Program-made: the position numbers and the translations under genes
Shown: positions 25,010-33,514 of the stretch, piece by piece
How the letters are laid out: every line of letters begins with the position of its first letter
How positions within the stretch are numbered: the first letter of the stretch is position 1
Notes under the pieces: model-generated
Told to the model about the DNA's origin: nothing
The model's database searches: none
The model's input: only the letters and a program-made list of their open reading frames with translations
DNA from: Nitrospirales bacterium
GTDB lineage: Bacteria; Nitrospirota; Nitrospiria; Nitrospirales; UBA8639
Assembly (NCBI GenBank): GCA_021603905.1
Contig: BQIU01000041.1
Location: forward strand, 1-34,725
DNA: 34,725 bases
Reading direction: 5' to 3'

Positions 25010-25240
25010 CTATTGTGTTTTACTTAAATACCTTTTGGCATTGTTTGTGGATGTGAGTAGGCGATGACGAGGAATGGTCTTGAGCCGGCATGACATATGA
25101 TAGGCCATTTCGAGGCCCTGGGCTTTGAACCATATTGTGATCTTCATCTCTGGTTTGAGCCATGGCCACATTGATAAGGCATTGGGCTCGTAGATCACAT
25201 CGACTTTGACGGGCGGATTGACTGAGAAGCGTTTGCACAT
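25010..25240 (-). CDS. Unrecognised small open frame, part of a repeated sequence
   Basis: This 76-codon frame reads MCKRFSVNPPVKVDVIYEPN, then KPEMKITIWFKAQGLEMAYH and CRLKTIPRHRLLTSTNNAKR. A diverged copy of its 3' part lies at 18463-18600. The composition looks protein-like, but the stop is followed directly by the in-frame residues SGLLDNMN, so it may be a truncated gene. No family is recognised and no clear ribosome-binding site is seen. Confidence 0.35.
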   Translation of the reverse strand: MCKRFSVNPPVKVDVIYEPNALSMWPWLKPEMKITIWFKAQGLEMAYHMSCRLKTIPRHRLLTSTNNAKRYLSKTQ

Positions 25241-25452
25241 GGCTTCTGGTCTCAGGTCTGTTTCTCTCTGTCATTCGCCGCTGTCACGGTGATTCTCTCA
25301 TACGATGCCAACCCTCGTTATTTAACCGATCGACCAGAATATTTTGAGTTTGAATGTTACCGTTCCTTGACATCCAAGGGAGTGAGGCAACAAAATATCC
25401 TATAATCTTAGATGTTTATGATTTTATGTTCACTCGTGAGACTGTTACGTAA
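25241..25452. other. Upstream region of the sensor kinase operon
   Basis: The 210 bases before the kinase ATG are AT-rich. CCTATAAT at 25399-25406 is a good -10 element 47 bases before the start codon. The nearest TTGACA (25367-25372) is 28 bases away, too far for a standard promoter, so an activator-dependent or extended promoter is possible. No sigma-54 -24/-12 pair was found. Confidence 0.4.
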
Positions 25453-28400
25453 ATGAAACGCTTGCTTCCACGTTTAAGTCTCAAAGGCAAGACTATTCTG
25501 GCGATGGTGCTAGTTGGTCTACTCCCGCTTGTCCTGTCCCTCCTTCTCACCTATTTCGAGGAGCAACGTGCATTACGTGAAGCGGCCGGTATTAATTTTA
25601 AGGGTATGGCCGTTGAGGTGGCCCGAAAAGTTGAAACCCAGATCACTCGGGGAATCAATGAAGCGCAACAGTTGGCGACTCTGCCTTTCATCACGAGTGC
25701 GGTGACGGACTCGAATCGAAGTTATGAAGACAAAAATCCCGAGCAGGTCTCGGATCTCATTCAGCAATGGCAAGAACGATGGCGGCAACGGGCTCATCAG
25801 GATCAATTCCCCCTCTTCATCAATCAATACGCGACGAATTATTTGATCCAGTGGCACGAGATACGAAAATCAGACTATCTGGCCATTCTGGTGACAGATA
25901 ATCGTGGTGCGTTAGTGTTGAGTTCATTTCCACCGGTGAAGTTTTTTTATGGGGAAAGTTCGTGGTGGAAGGCCATGTTTCGTCATGATCAGGGGCAAGC
26001 ATATGTGAGTAAACTGTTTTTTGATCCCTCATTTGGAACACATGTGCTGAATGTGGCCGTGCCAATCTGGGACGAGCAGCGTCAGCATCGGGTTGGCGCC
26101 ATCAGTATTCTTCTCCGACGGAATTCATTGTTCCGGTCAATTTCCGAAGTGACGGCTGGTGCGACAGGACATGCCATGTTGGTGACTGCGGATGGCATGC
26201 CGCTGTTGTGTCCAGTGTTGTCCTTAGAGGAGCATGGTTCGCCGCCCCAATTGGTCAAGGCGATGAAGGCGCATCAGCCAGGTTGGATTATGGCCAATCC
26301 CGACTCTCATGGTTCAAAGAATTCCATTGTCGGTTTTGCACCGCTCCGTCTCGGAATTCCCTTGGCTCCCGAAAGCTTTGGAGGACAGCAATGGTATATG
26401 CTGGTTCGTCAAGACCCTGAAGAGACGTATGCGCCGTTGGAGCAGTTATTGATCAAGGTGGCTTCCTATGGACTTGCCGTCTTTGTCATTCTTTGGATTG
26501 CTGGTGTCTTGGTTGCTGGCCGAATTGTGAAACCCATTCAATCTCTTCATGAAGGAGTCCAACGACTTGGGCGCGGCAGTCTTGAGCATCAGCTGAATAT
26601 CAAAACCGGCGATGAGATTGAACAACTCGCGAATGCGTTTAATGGGATGGCGAGTAATCTGCAGCATTCGTTCACCGAGTTAAATCAAAAGGTGGCTGAA
26701 ATTGGGAGTCTCGAAGAAAAGTATCGAGATCTCATTGAAAATTCTCCTGAAATGATTCATCAAGTTCAGGCCTCAGGGAAGTTTGTCCATGTCAACCAAA
26801 CCGAGTTACGCAAGCTTGGATATACGCTTCAGGATATGCTCAACATGTCATTGTGGGATATTGTGCCTACCGATCATCAGTTGACAATCAAGCGCTATGT
26901 TGAAGGGTTAGGGACTCAAGACAACCAAACGATTGAAACGGTGTTTGTGACGCAAGCCGGAAATTTTATCGATGTTGAGATTCATTCGACTGCATTAGTG
27001 GACGCTCAGACTGGCGCGTTAGTGTACTCACGGGGTTTTGTCCGCGATATAACTGAACGGAAAGTTCTTCAGCGAGAAATTGAACGATACACGATCGGAT
27101 TAGAGCAAGAAGTGACCGATCGCACGCAGCAACTCTCGGCGTCTGAGGGTCGCTATAAAGCGATTTTTAACCTTGCGGCAGATTCGATTTTTGTGGTGAA
27201 TCAAGACGGATTGATTGAAGCGGTGAATGAACGAGAACACGATATGTTAGGTCATGCTCATGAGGCGCTCCTTGGTCGTTCGCTCTTGGATTTTGTGGTG
27301 CCTGAACAACGTGACAATATCGTTGAGCTATTACAGAGGATGAGAGAGGGCGCTCATAAGGTACCGACTCAGGAGATTGAGGTTTATGATGTGAATCGGC
27401 AACATCGCTATGTAGAAATTGATGTGATTCGTGTCGATATGGAAAGCCATTCATCCGTCATGGTGCAATTGAGAGATATTGCGGAGCGTAAGCGGCTGCA
27501 GGATCAACTGCACCGGTATAGTGAAGCCCTTGAGGAAAAGGTCCAAGAAAGAACTCAGGAAATTGAACAGGCGAAACAATATATTGAAAGTCTGTTGGAA
27601 AATGCCAATGATGTGATTTACACCTTGGATCGTGATCAATGTTTTACGTATGTGAATAGCATGATTGAATCATGGGGCTATACGAAAGACGAGCTGATCG
27701 GTCGTCCCTTTCTGACCGTGCTCTCGAAGCGATATCGTGGTCGTCATTTAAAAGAAACATTGGATGTCGGCGTCAAGGAAGTCTATGAAGTCGAGATGGC
27801 GAGTCGTAGTGGAGATCATCGTTCTGTTCTGGTGAGTGTCTCTCCTCTGTTTGATCAGCAGGGTGAACCGTTAGGGATGTTAGGCATTGCGCGGGATATT
27901 ACCGAACGAAAAACTTTAGAACAACAAGTTCAAAATGCTGAACGGTTAGCGTCTGTTGGGAAGTTGGCTGCTGGCGTCGCTCATGAAATTAATAATCCCC
28001 TCGGCGGGATATTGAATTGTCTGTATAACATTCGGAAAGGGACGCTGAGCGAGGCGCGGGCTCAAGAATATATGCACTTTATGGAAGATGGGCTTCAACG
28101 CGTACAAAAAATTGTTCGGCAGTTATTGGACTTTTCTCAGCAATATCAACCTGAGCTTGTCGAAACGGAGATCAATCCGCTTGTGGATCGAGTGTTGGCT
28201 TTGACAAGCCATACCTTAGTGGCCAAGCAAATAGATTTAAAGAAGCAATTTGATCATGAATTGCCGAAAATCATGGTGGACCCGCACATGATCGAACAAG
28301 TCTTGACCAATTTGCTGTTAAATGCTGGGCAAGCGACTCAGGAGGGAGGGGACGTGACTGTTCGAACTCGACAGCTCAATGGCGTGTGTGAAATAGATGT

Positions 28401-28632
28401 CGAAGATACGGGGTGCGGAATTGCTCAAGAAGTTCGATCTAAAATTTTTGATCCGTTTTTTACGACTAAGCGAACCGGAGAAGGGACAGGATTAGGATTA
28501 TCGGTCAGCCTGGGTATTGTTGAACGTCATGGAGGAGAAGTGTTGCTGGACAGTGAAGTGGGAAAAGGGACGACATTTACCGTCCGGCTCCCACTCATTC
28601 CGGCGACGACTCCGGTAAAGGTGGTTTTATGA
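25453..28632 (+). CDS. Multi-PAS sensor histidine kinase
   Basis: This 1059-residue membrane sensor kinase has, in order: a first membrane helix (about 14-33), a periplasmic Cache-like sensing domain (35-335), a second membrane helix (about 339-358), HAMP (360-412), three PAS domains (about 425-545, 562-680, 705-825) joined by coiled coils, HisKA with the phospho-accepting His844 in AAGVAHEINNPLGG, and a HATPase_c domain with the N box (LTNLLLNAGQAT), DTGCGI and GEGTGLGLS. It resembles NtrB/AtoS-type kinases. The ligand is unknown. It overlaps the response regulator gene by four bases, so the two form one phosphorelay pair. Confidence 0.95.
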   Translation: MKRLLPRLSLKGKTILAMVLVGLLPLVLSLLLTYFEEQRALREAAGINFKGMAVEVARKVETQITRGINEAQQLATLPFITSAVTDSNRSYEDKNPEQVSDLIQQWQERWRQRAHQDQFPLFINQYATNYLIQWHEIRKSDYLAILVTDNRGALVLSSFPPVKFFYGESSWWKAMFRHDQGQAYVSKLFFDPSFGTHVLNVAVPIWDEQRQHRVGAISILLRRNSLFRSISEVTAGATGHAMLVTADGMPLLCPVLSLEEHGSPPQLVKAMKAHQPGWIMANPDSHGSKNSIVGFAPLRLGIPLAPESFGGQQWYMLVRQDPEETYAPLEQLLIKVASYGLAVFVILWIAGVLVAGRIVKPIQSLHEGVQRLGRGSLEHQLNIKTGDEIEQLANAFNGMASNLQHSFTELNQKVAEIGSLEEKYRDLIENSPEMIHQVQASGKFVHVNQTELRKLGYTLQDMLNMSLWDIVPTDHQLTIKRYVEGLGTQDNQTIETVFVTQAGNFIDVEIHSTALVDAQTGALVYSRGFVRDITERKVLQREIERYTIGLEQEVTDRTQQLSASEGRYKAIFNLAADSIFVVNQDGLIEAVNEREHDMLGHAHEALLGRSLLDFVVPEQRDNIVELLQRMREGAHKVPTQEIEVYDVNRQHRYVEIDVIRVDMESHSSVMVQLRDIAERKRLQDQLHRYSEALEEKVQERTQEIEQAKQYIESLLENANDVIYTLDRDQCFTYVNSMIESWGYTKDELIGRPFLTVLSKRYRGRHLKETLDVGVKEVYEVEMASRSGDHRSVLVSVSPLFDQQGEPLGMLGIARDITERKTLEQQVQNAERLASVGKLAAGVAHEINNPLGGILNCLYNIRKGTLSEARAQEYMHFMEDGLQRVQKIVRQLLDFSQQYQPELVETEINPLVDRVLALTSHTLVAKQIDLKKQFDHELPKIMVDPHMIEQVLTNLLLNAGQATQEGGDVTVRTRQLNGVCEIDVEDTGCGIAQEVRSKIFDPFFTTKRTGEGTGLGLSVSLGIVERHGGEVLLDSEVGKGTTFTVRLPLIPATTPVKVVL

Positions 28633-30074
28633 GTCTTGGGGCCATTCTCGTGATTGATGATGAGCCGTTGATGCGACTCTCGATGGTCGATGCGTTACAT
28701 GCCATTGGCTATGAAGTACAAGAGGCTTCCACGGGTACTGAGGGGTTGGAAAAACTTCGCGCGGCAAAATTTGATGTGGTGATTACTGATCTCCGTCTTC
28801 CTGGCGCAGATGGATTGGAGATTGTGCAGGCGTGTAAGGATCAGCATTCGAGTACGGAGGTGATCCTGATTACAGCCCATGGATCGGTTGATACGGCTGT
28901 GCAGGCTATGAAGAGGGGAGCATACGATTATATTACGAAGCCATTCTCGATGGATGAATTGCTCATGATTGTGGAGCGGGTCAGTAAAGTCGTCGTGCTT
29001 CAAAGGGAAAATCGTGAGCTTCGTGACGAGTTGGCAAGTAAGTTTAGTTTTGAAGGCATTATCGGAAAAAATCGACGCATGCAGGAAGTCTTAGAGAAAG
29101 TCAAACTTGTCTCGGCAACCGATGCCACCGTTCTGGTGTTTGGTGAGAGCGGTACCGGGAAGGAGTTGATTGCCAATGCCATTCATCGTAATAGTCCTCG
29201 TTCCCAGCATGCATTAATTAAGGTCAGTTGCGCGGCACTTCCCGAGACGCTTCTGGAAGCTGAATTATTTGGACATGAAAAAGGTGCGTTTACTGGGGCG
29301 TTGAAGCAACGACGAGGTCGTTTTGAACTCGCGAATCATGGCACGTTGTTTCTCGATGAAATTGGGGAAATTTCCCCGCTCGTTCAAGTGAAATTGCTTC
29401 GAGTCTTGCAAGAGCGTCAGTTTGAGCGCGTGGGCGGCAATGAAACGATCGAGGTTGATGTCCGTTTAGTTTGTGCTACGCAAAAAGATCTGAAGCGAGA
29501 AGTCGAACAGGGGCGGTTTCGAGATGATCTCTACTATCGTTTGAATGTTGTTCCTGTTCAGATTCCATCATTGCGAGAACGAAAAGAAGATGTCTTTGTG
29601 ATTGCTGAATATCTATTGCAGTCGTTAGCGACACGTATGCAGCAGTCTCCGAAGGTGTTTTCACGGCAGGCGCAAGAAGTGCTGATGCAGTATTCGTTTC
29701 CAGGGAATGTGCGCGAGCTCGAAAATACCGTTGAGCGAGCGGTTGCTCTGGCTCAACATTCTGATGAAATTCAGGCCTGGGATCTTTGTGGGCAAAGTCG
29801 CTGCTCCTTTGTTTCTGGAGAGCCGCAAGCCGGATGCGGGTTTTGTCAGGAACTTCACCCTGAGGGCAAGGCCCAGGCTGGGAGCGGGGAAACGCTGGCT
29901 GTTGCTCGAGAGCGATTTGAGCGTACCCATATCTTGGGTATTCTTAATCGTACTGGCTGGAGCAAGACGATGGCTTCAAAAGTACTCGGTCTCTCACGAA
30001 AGGCGTTGTGGGAAAAATGTAAGCGATACGATATTTCTGGTGCCGATGAACCACAAGGGGAGGCGAAGCCGTAA
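28629..30074 (+). CDS. Sigma-54-dependent response regulator (NtrC family)
   Basis: The 481-residue regulator has a receiver domain (D10 and D11 acid pocket, phospho-acceptor D54, and Lys in YITKPFS), an AAA+ sigma-54-interaction domain with Walker A GESGTGKE (172-179) and the sigma-54 contact loop GAFTGA (219-224), and a C-terminal Fis-type helix-turn-helix (RTGWSKTMASKVLGLSRKAL). It should activate sigma-54 promoters when phosphorylated by the kinase encoded just upstream. The linker between AAA+ and HTH holds C387, C392, C403 and C406 (CX4C, CX2C), unusual for this family and possibly metal- or redox-sensing. Its target genes are not evident; no clear sigma-54 promoter was found in the window. 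Confidence 0.95.
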   Translation: MSLGAILVIDDEPLMRLSMVDALHAIGYEVQEASTGTEGLEKLRAAKFDVVITDLRLPGADGLEIVQACKDQHSSTEVILITAHGSVDTAVQAMKRGAYDYITKPFSMDELLMIVERVSKVVVLQRENRELRDELASKFSFEGIIGKNRRMQEVLEKVKLVSATDATVLVFGESGTGKELIANAIHRNSPRSQHALIKVSCAALPETLLEAELFGHEKGAFTGALKQRRGRFELANHGTLFLDEIGEISPLVQVKLLRVLQERQFERVGGNETIEVDVRLVCATQKDLKREVEQGRFRDDLYYRLNVVPVQIPSLRERKEDVFVIAEYLLQSLATRMQQSPKVFSRQAQEVLMQYSFPGNVRELENTVERAVALAQHSDEIQAWDLCGQSRCSFVSGEPQAGCGFCQELHPEGKAQAGSGETLAVARERFERTHILGILNRTGWSKTMASKVLGLSRKALWEKCKRYDISGADEPQGEAKP

Positions 30075-30103
30075 ACAACAAGCCAATGAAAAATTAAAAA
30101 TGT

Positions 30104-30170
30104 AAGTTGAAAAGTGTTAAATCCAAAACGTACCTAACGATTACGTTTCTTTCATTTTGCTTTTTAACTT
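30104..30170. terminator. Candidate bidirectional terminator between convergent genes
   Basis: AAACGTA (30126-30132) and TACGTTT (30142-30148) form a perfect 7-bp stem with a 9-base loop. An outer pair, AAGTTGAAAAG (30104-30114) with CTTTTTAACTT (30160-30170), could extend it. T-rich runs follow on both strands. It lies between the regulator gene and the convergent WD40 gene, where a shared terminator is expected. The stem is AU-rich, so strength is uncertain. Confidence 0.45.
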
Positions 30171-30181
30171 GGCCTTTTCTG

Positions 30182-31276
30182 TTATTCCCCACCCTCCCAG
30201 AGCTTAATCGTTCGGTCTGTTGATGCTGTGGCAAGAAAACGTTCATCTGCGGAGAGCGCGATGCCTCGAACAGCACCATTGTGAGGTTTGAGTGTGCGAA
30301 TGACACGTCCGCTTTGAATATCCCACATTTTTACGGTTCCGTCATCGCTGGCACTGATGAGGACTTTCCCGTCTTTTGTAACCAGGAGGCATCGCACCCA
30401 GCCTGTGTGTCCACGTAAGGTTCGAAACTCTCGAAAGGCCGGCATTTCGTAGAGTTTAATGGTCTGATCTCGGCTTCCAGAGAATAACGTTTTACCATCA
30501 GGGGTAAAGGTGAGTGCCCCAATCCAATATTCCATAGGCTTTTGAAAGCCGCCGACGTCTTCGACGAAGTATCCTCGGACTTCTGTTTCATCTTCCTCTT
30601 CTTCGTCTTTCCAATGCCCATTGTGTAGGCATTTTTCTTCGCCACTGGGGAGGACCTCATAGAGTCGAAGCTTTCCAATGTCACTGCCGGCCACTAAGTG
30701 AATGCCGTCAGGAGAAAAGGCTGTGCAGACTGCCCAGTTATGATCGTATTGATCCTTGCCTAGTAAGGTCATGAGTTCTGTGCCAGTCGTGACTTCCCAT
30801 ATCTTAATGTCTTTGTTCTGTCCGGCTCTTGCGAGCATGAGGCCATCAGGTGAGAAGGAGATGCTGGTGACTCCATGATCGTAGCGTGTAAACAGCAACC
30901 GTGTGGTTTCTCCGGTCGTTGGATTCCACAGGCGAATCGTTCGGTCCTCGCTGGCTGTTGCCAGCGTTTGTCCGTCTGGACTGTAGGCGACTTGGCGAAT
31001 ATCGTGTGTGTGACCTCGCAGTGATCGAAGGAGGCGCCCCGTTTCGATGTCCCAAATCCTGACGTATCGGTCGCTGCCTCCACTGGCCAGGGTCAGTCCA
31101 TCAGGTGAAAAGGACACGCTCCATAGACCCTGCGTGTGTCCTCGGAATGTTTTGAGCTCTTTGGCTCCCCCTTCCCAATAGTCTAGTGAGTTCAGTTCAT
31201 CTATGTGGCCTGCGTCGAGGCCTGGCTCCCCGCCAGGAACACTGGGAGGGGCTACGGGACTCAAGGGATTGCTCAT
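30182..31276 (-). CDS. WD40 repeat protein (seven-bladed propeller)
   Basis: The 364-residue protein is built of seven WD40 repeats from about residue 42 to the end, for example FRGHTQGLWSVSFSPDGLTL with ASGGSDRYVRIWD. Repeats 1, 2, 6 and 7 are canonical. Repeat 5 carries an acidic insertion (KDEEEEDETE) of about 25-30 residues. The N-terminus is Pro/Gly-rich with no signal peptide, so a cytoplasmic scaffold is likely. GGAGTGAAGT precedes the ATG at 31276. It is divergent from the metalloprotease-like gene at 31519, sharing a ~240-base promoter region. The binding partner is unknown. Confidence 0.93.
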   Translation of the reverse strand: MSNPLSPVAPPSVPGGEPGLDAGHIDELNSLDYWEGGAKELKTFRGHTQGLWSVSFSPDGLTLASGGSDRYVRIWDIETGRLLRSLRGHTHDIRQVAYSPDGQTLATASEDRTIRLWNPTTGETTRLLFTRYDHGVTSISFSPDGLMLARAGQNKDIKIWEVTTGTELMTLLGKDQYDHNWAVCTAFSPDGIHLVAGSDIGKLRLYEVLPSGEEKCLHNGHWKDEEEEDETEVRGYFVEDVGGFQKPMEYWIGALTFTPDGKTLFSGSRDQTIKLYEMPAFREFRTLRGHTGWVRCLLVTKDGKVLISASDDGTVKMWDIQSGRVIRTLKPHNGAVRGIALSADERFLATASTDRTIKLWEGGE

Positions 31277-31518
31277 ACTTCACTCCTTCGTCAGTGGCAA
31301 AATTGAATAATTCTGAATGGCCGGAGGGAAAGTCTCCCTTGCCATTGCAACGGAGCGCTTTCTATAATCTAATGAGTTGTTTATTGTTTATACGTTTTTG
31401 ATACTAAACTTCACTTTGTTCGGGAGTCAAGGTGAGGTTCATGGGGTATTCCACGATGATATCGAGGCACCGAACGACCGGTTGCCTTTTTACGTTCTAA
31501 GTTTGCCACGGAGGATTT

Positions 31519-32517
31519 ATGGAAACTCGTTTTCAGCCAGCACTTCTACAGGAAGTCATCGACTCGTTTTCGGAGAAAACTGAACGTGAAGGTGACCCGA
31601 CCTATTACAACGAGTTTCATGAGATGGCTGATCCCATTTATGAGAAATTCTCCTTAGATGAACGCGAGCCAGAATTTAAGAAGCTCTATCAGCAGCTTTT
31701 TGGGAAGTGGGGGTTTGCGGATATTTTAGAGGAATCGTTTAATGAATTCCCTGTACTCAAGGCTAAAATTGGGATTGTGCTTGTTCGAGGGGTTTTAAAA
31801 GAGGATCAAGAAGGAGTTGATATCCTACGGAAGTGGGGGTCGGTTGAAGAAAAACTGGCGAAGCAATTTGAAGAAAAGGGACTGAGGGGTGTGGGTATTA
31901 AGCTCATCCCTCGCCGTTTCTATGATCCTGCCATTAATCGATATCTGCGGCACGAGTTAACACATATCTCAGATATGTTAGATGAGACATTTGGCTATGA
32001 CGCTGATACCAAGGTTGGATTTAATCCTGGGGAAGAACACCTCATCCTGAATCGATACCGAGTTCTCTGGAGCCTGCATGTCGACAGTCGCATTACCCGG
32101 TCAGGAAAGGAACCGATGTTTTCCAAGGAGTATCGATTCCGAGAGTTTCGGACATGGTATCGCAAAATTTTGCCGGGACAAGTTGAGGCTGTCTTTGAGG
32201 GGCTCTGGCAAACTGAGCATCTGACGCATGCAGAATTGCTTGAAATGGCCTCGGATACTATTCGGGTCATGGATCGGGCTATCGACGTGGAAGAAGGAGA
32301 TATTCCCGATCTTCCGACGAAACCACTGTTAATGCCTGGGTTTCCATGTCCCCTTTGTCGATTTCCTACCTATTCTTGGGTTGAAGATCTTGAAGAAAAA
32401 ATGGAATCTTTTGTTCTCGAGTATATTCAGGAAAATCATCCAGGCTGGGAAACGGAGTATGGAGCCTGTGACCGGTGCTTTGAGGTCTATAAGCTTCGTG
32501 CTGCCGGTGTCGTGTAA
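31519..32517 (+). CDS. Uncharacterised protein with HExxH and CxxC pairs
   Basis: This 332-residue soluble protein has HELTH (145-149) in the helix RYLRHELTHISDMLDE, the zinc-binding signature of metallopeptidases, and two CxxC pairs, CPLC (277-280) and CDRC (317-320), that could make a C-terminal zinc ribbon. The N-terminal ~130 residues are helical and acidic. There is no signal peptide. GGAGG lies 8 bases before the ATG. A ferredoxin gene follows 72 bases later, then a TorD-type chaperone, so a part in maturation of a metalloenzyme is possible. I do not recognise a named family, and peptidase activity is inferred from the motif only. Confidence 0.85.
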   Translation: METRFQPALLQEVIDSFSEKTEREGDPTYYNEFHEMADPIYEKFSLDEREPEFKKLYQQLFGKWGFADILEESFNEFPVLKAKIGIVLVRGVLKEDQEGVDILRKWGSVEEKLAKQFEEKGLRGVGIKLIPRRFYDPAINRYLRHELTHISDMLDETFGYDADTKVGFNPGEEHLILNRYRVLWSLHVDSRITRSGKEPMFSKEYRFREFRTWYRKILPGQVEAVFEGLWQTEHLTHAELLEMASDTIRVMDRAIDVEEGDIPDLPTKPLLMPGFPCPLCRFPTYSWVEDLEEKMESFVLEYIQENHPGWETEYGACDRCFEVYKLRAAGVV

Positions 32518-32589
32518 AAAATGAACATTCAGGGTTGAAATAGGTAGCTGAGATGGTGTTCTGTAACGTAACGTAGGATATAGAACGCA

Positions 32590-33216
32590 ATGGCAGAATC
32601 TTCTCATCAACAACAGTCGCCTGATGGTGCTTCATTAGGACGACGGAACTTTATCCGTCAATCGGTTGTGTCACTAGGCGTGACCGTTCAGGAATATATC
32701 AAGCATAGTGATGCTCCAGTTGAAGCAAAAAAGGCTGCAACGATAACAGAGCGAACAGACTGGTTACGTCCTCCAGGTGCTGTTGAAGAAGCTGACTTTC
32801 TTGACCGGTGCACGAAGTGTGGTGATTGTGTGACCGCCTGTCCGTTTGATGCTATTCGTAGTCATCGTATAGACCAGACTCCAGTAATTCTTCCAGAGGA
32901 AAGTCCTTGTCAACTATGTGAAGATTTCCCTTGCATTGATGCCTGTGAGACGGAGGCATTGTTACCTGTTTCCCAGGTCGCGGATGTAGATATGGGAATT
33001 GCAAAATTGTCTTCCCAAGAATGTACGGCAGCTCACGGTTGTAATGCTTGTGTGTCTAAATGTCCTCAACAGGCAATTGATATGAACTTTTCGATGTTTC
33101 AAATTTCAGTTCTTGATGATCATTGTGTCGGGTGCGGTATTTGTCAACAGATTTGTAAGGCTGTCAATGACCGAGTGGCTATAAAAGTTGTGCCGGCTCG
33201 AATGCTGTTGCGTTAA
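32590..33216 (+). CDS. NapG/MauM-type ferredoxin with four [4Fe-4S] clusters
   Basis: The 208-residue iron-sulfur protein has four Cys groups: 74/77/80/84, 107/110/115/119, 145/151/154/158 and 179/182/185/189, each able to bind a [4Fe-4S] cluster. The N-terminal segment GRRNFIRQSVVSLGV (17-31) resembles a twin-arginine signal, though the hydrophobic part is short, so the protein may be exported or stay membrane-associated. NapG proteins pass electrons to periplasmic nitrate reductase. Here the chaperone and putative electron-transfer subunit downstream suggest service to a related molybdoenzyme, in Nitrospira perhaps Nxr. The name NapG itself is not certain, so no symbol is given. Confidence 0.9.
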   Translation: MAESSHQQQSPDGASLGRRNFIRQSVVSLGVTVQEYIKHSDAPVEAKKAATITERTDWLRPPGAVEEADFLDRCTKCGDCVTACPFDAIRSHRIDQTPVILPEESPCQLCEDFPCIDACETEALLPVSQVADVDMGIAKLSSQECTAAHGCNACVSKCPQQAIDMNFSMFQISVLDDHCVGCGICQQICKAVNDRVAIKVVPARMLLR

Positions 33217-33287
33217 CTGTGTGGCGGTGAAAGGAGGTGTCCATTGAGTGTTTTGCGTGTCCGTGTTTGTAGGTGTTTAGGAGTCAG

Positions 33288-33419
33288 ATGAACTGTTGTA
33301 CCATTAACGATGGGGATTTGAATGGCAATTTTATTGAGCTAGTGAAGATGGCGAATTACCGCTTGACTTCGATTGCCAGTTATCCTATCATCATGCCCCT
33401 CTACATGGGAAAATTGTAG
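33288..33419 (+). CDS. Possible 43-residue small protein
   Basis: The frame from ATG 33288 reads MNCCTINDGDLNGNFIELVK then a hydrophobic end, SIASYPIIMPLYMGKL. AGGAG lies four bases before the ATG. An even shorter TTG frame (33244-33291) with an excellent AAAGGAGGT site overlaps its start as ATGA, which could couple translation. No homology is recognised, and the region may simply be a leader for the chaperone gene. Otherwise the ~300 bases between the ferredoxin and chaperone genes hold nothing clear. Confidence 0.25.
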   Translation: MNCCTINDGDLNGNFIELVKMANYRLTSIASYPIIMPLYMGKL

Positions 33420-33514
33420 CCAATGATTTGTCTTTTCCGGTCAAATGTTTTACAAAAAATGAAGCTAGTGTAATTTGGCCATGACTGACAAATAAATGGT
33501 AATGGTGGACTAAT

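Noticed and set aside
31277..31518. Sigma-54 promoter for the ferredoxin/chaperone genes
   Set aside because: I looked for the TGGC-N8-TTGC pattern in the gaps upstream of 31519, 32590, 33515 and 34563 and found no acceptable match, so control by the adjacent regulator is not shown.
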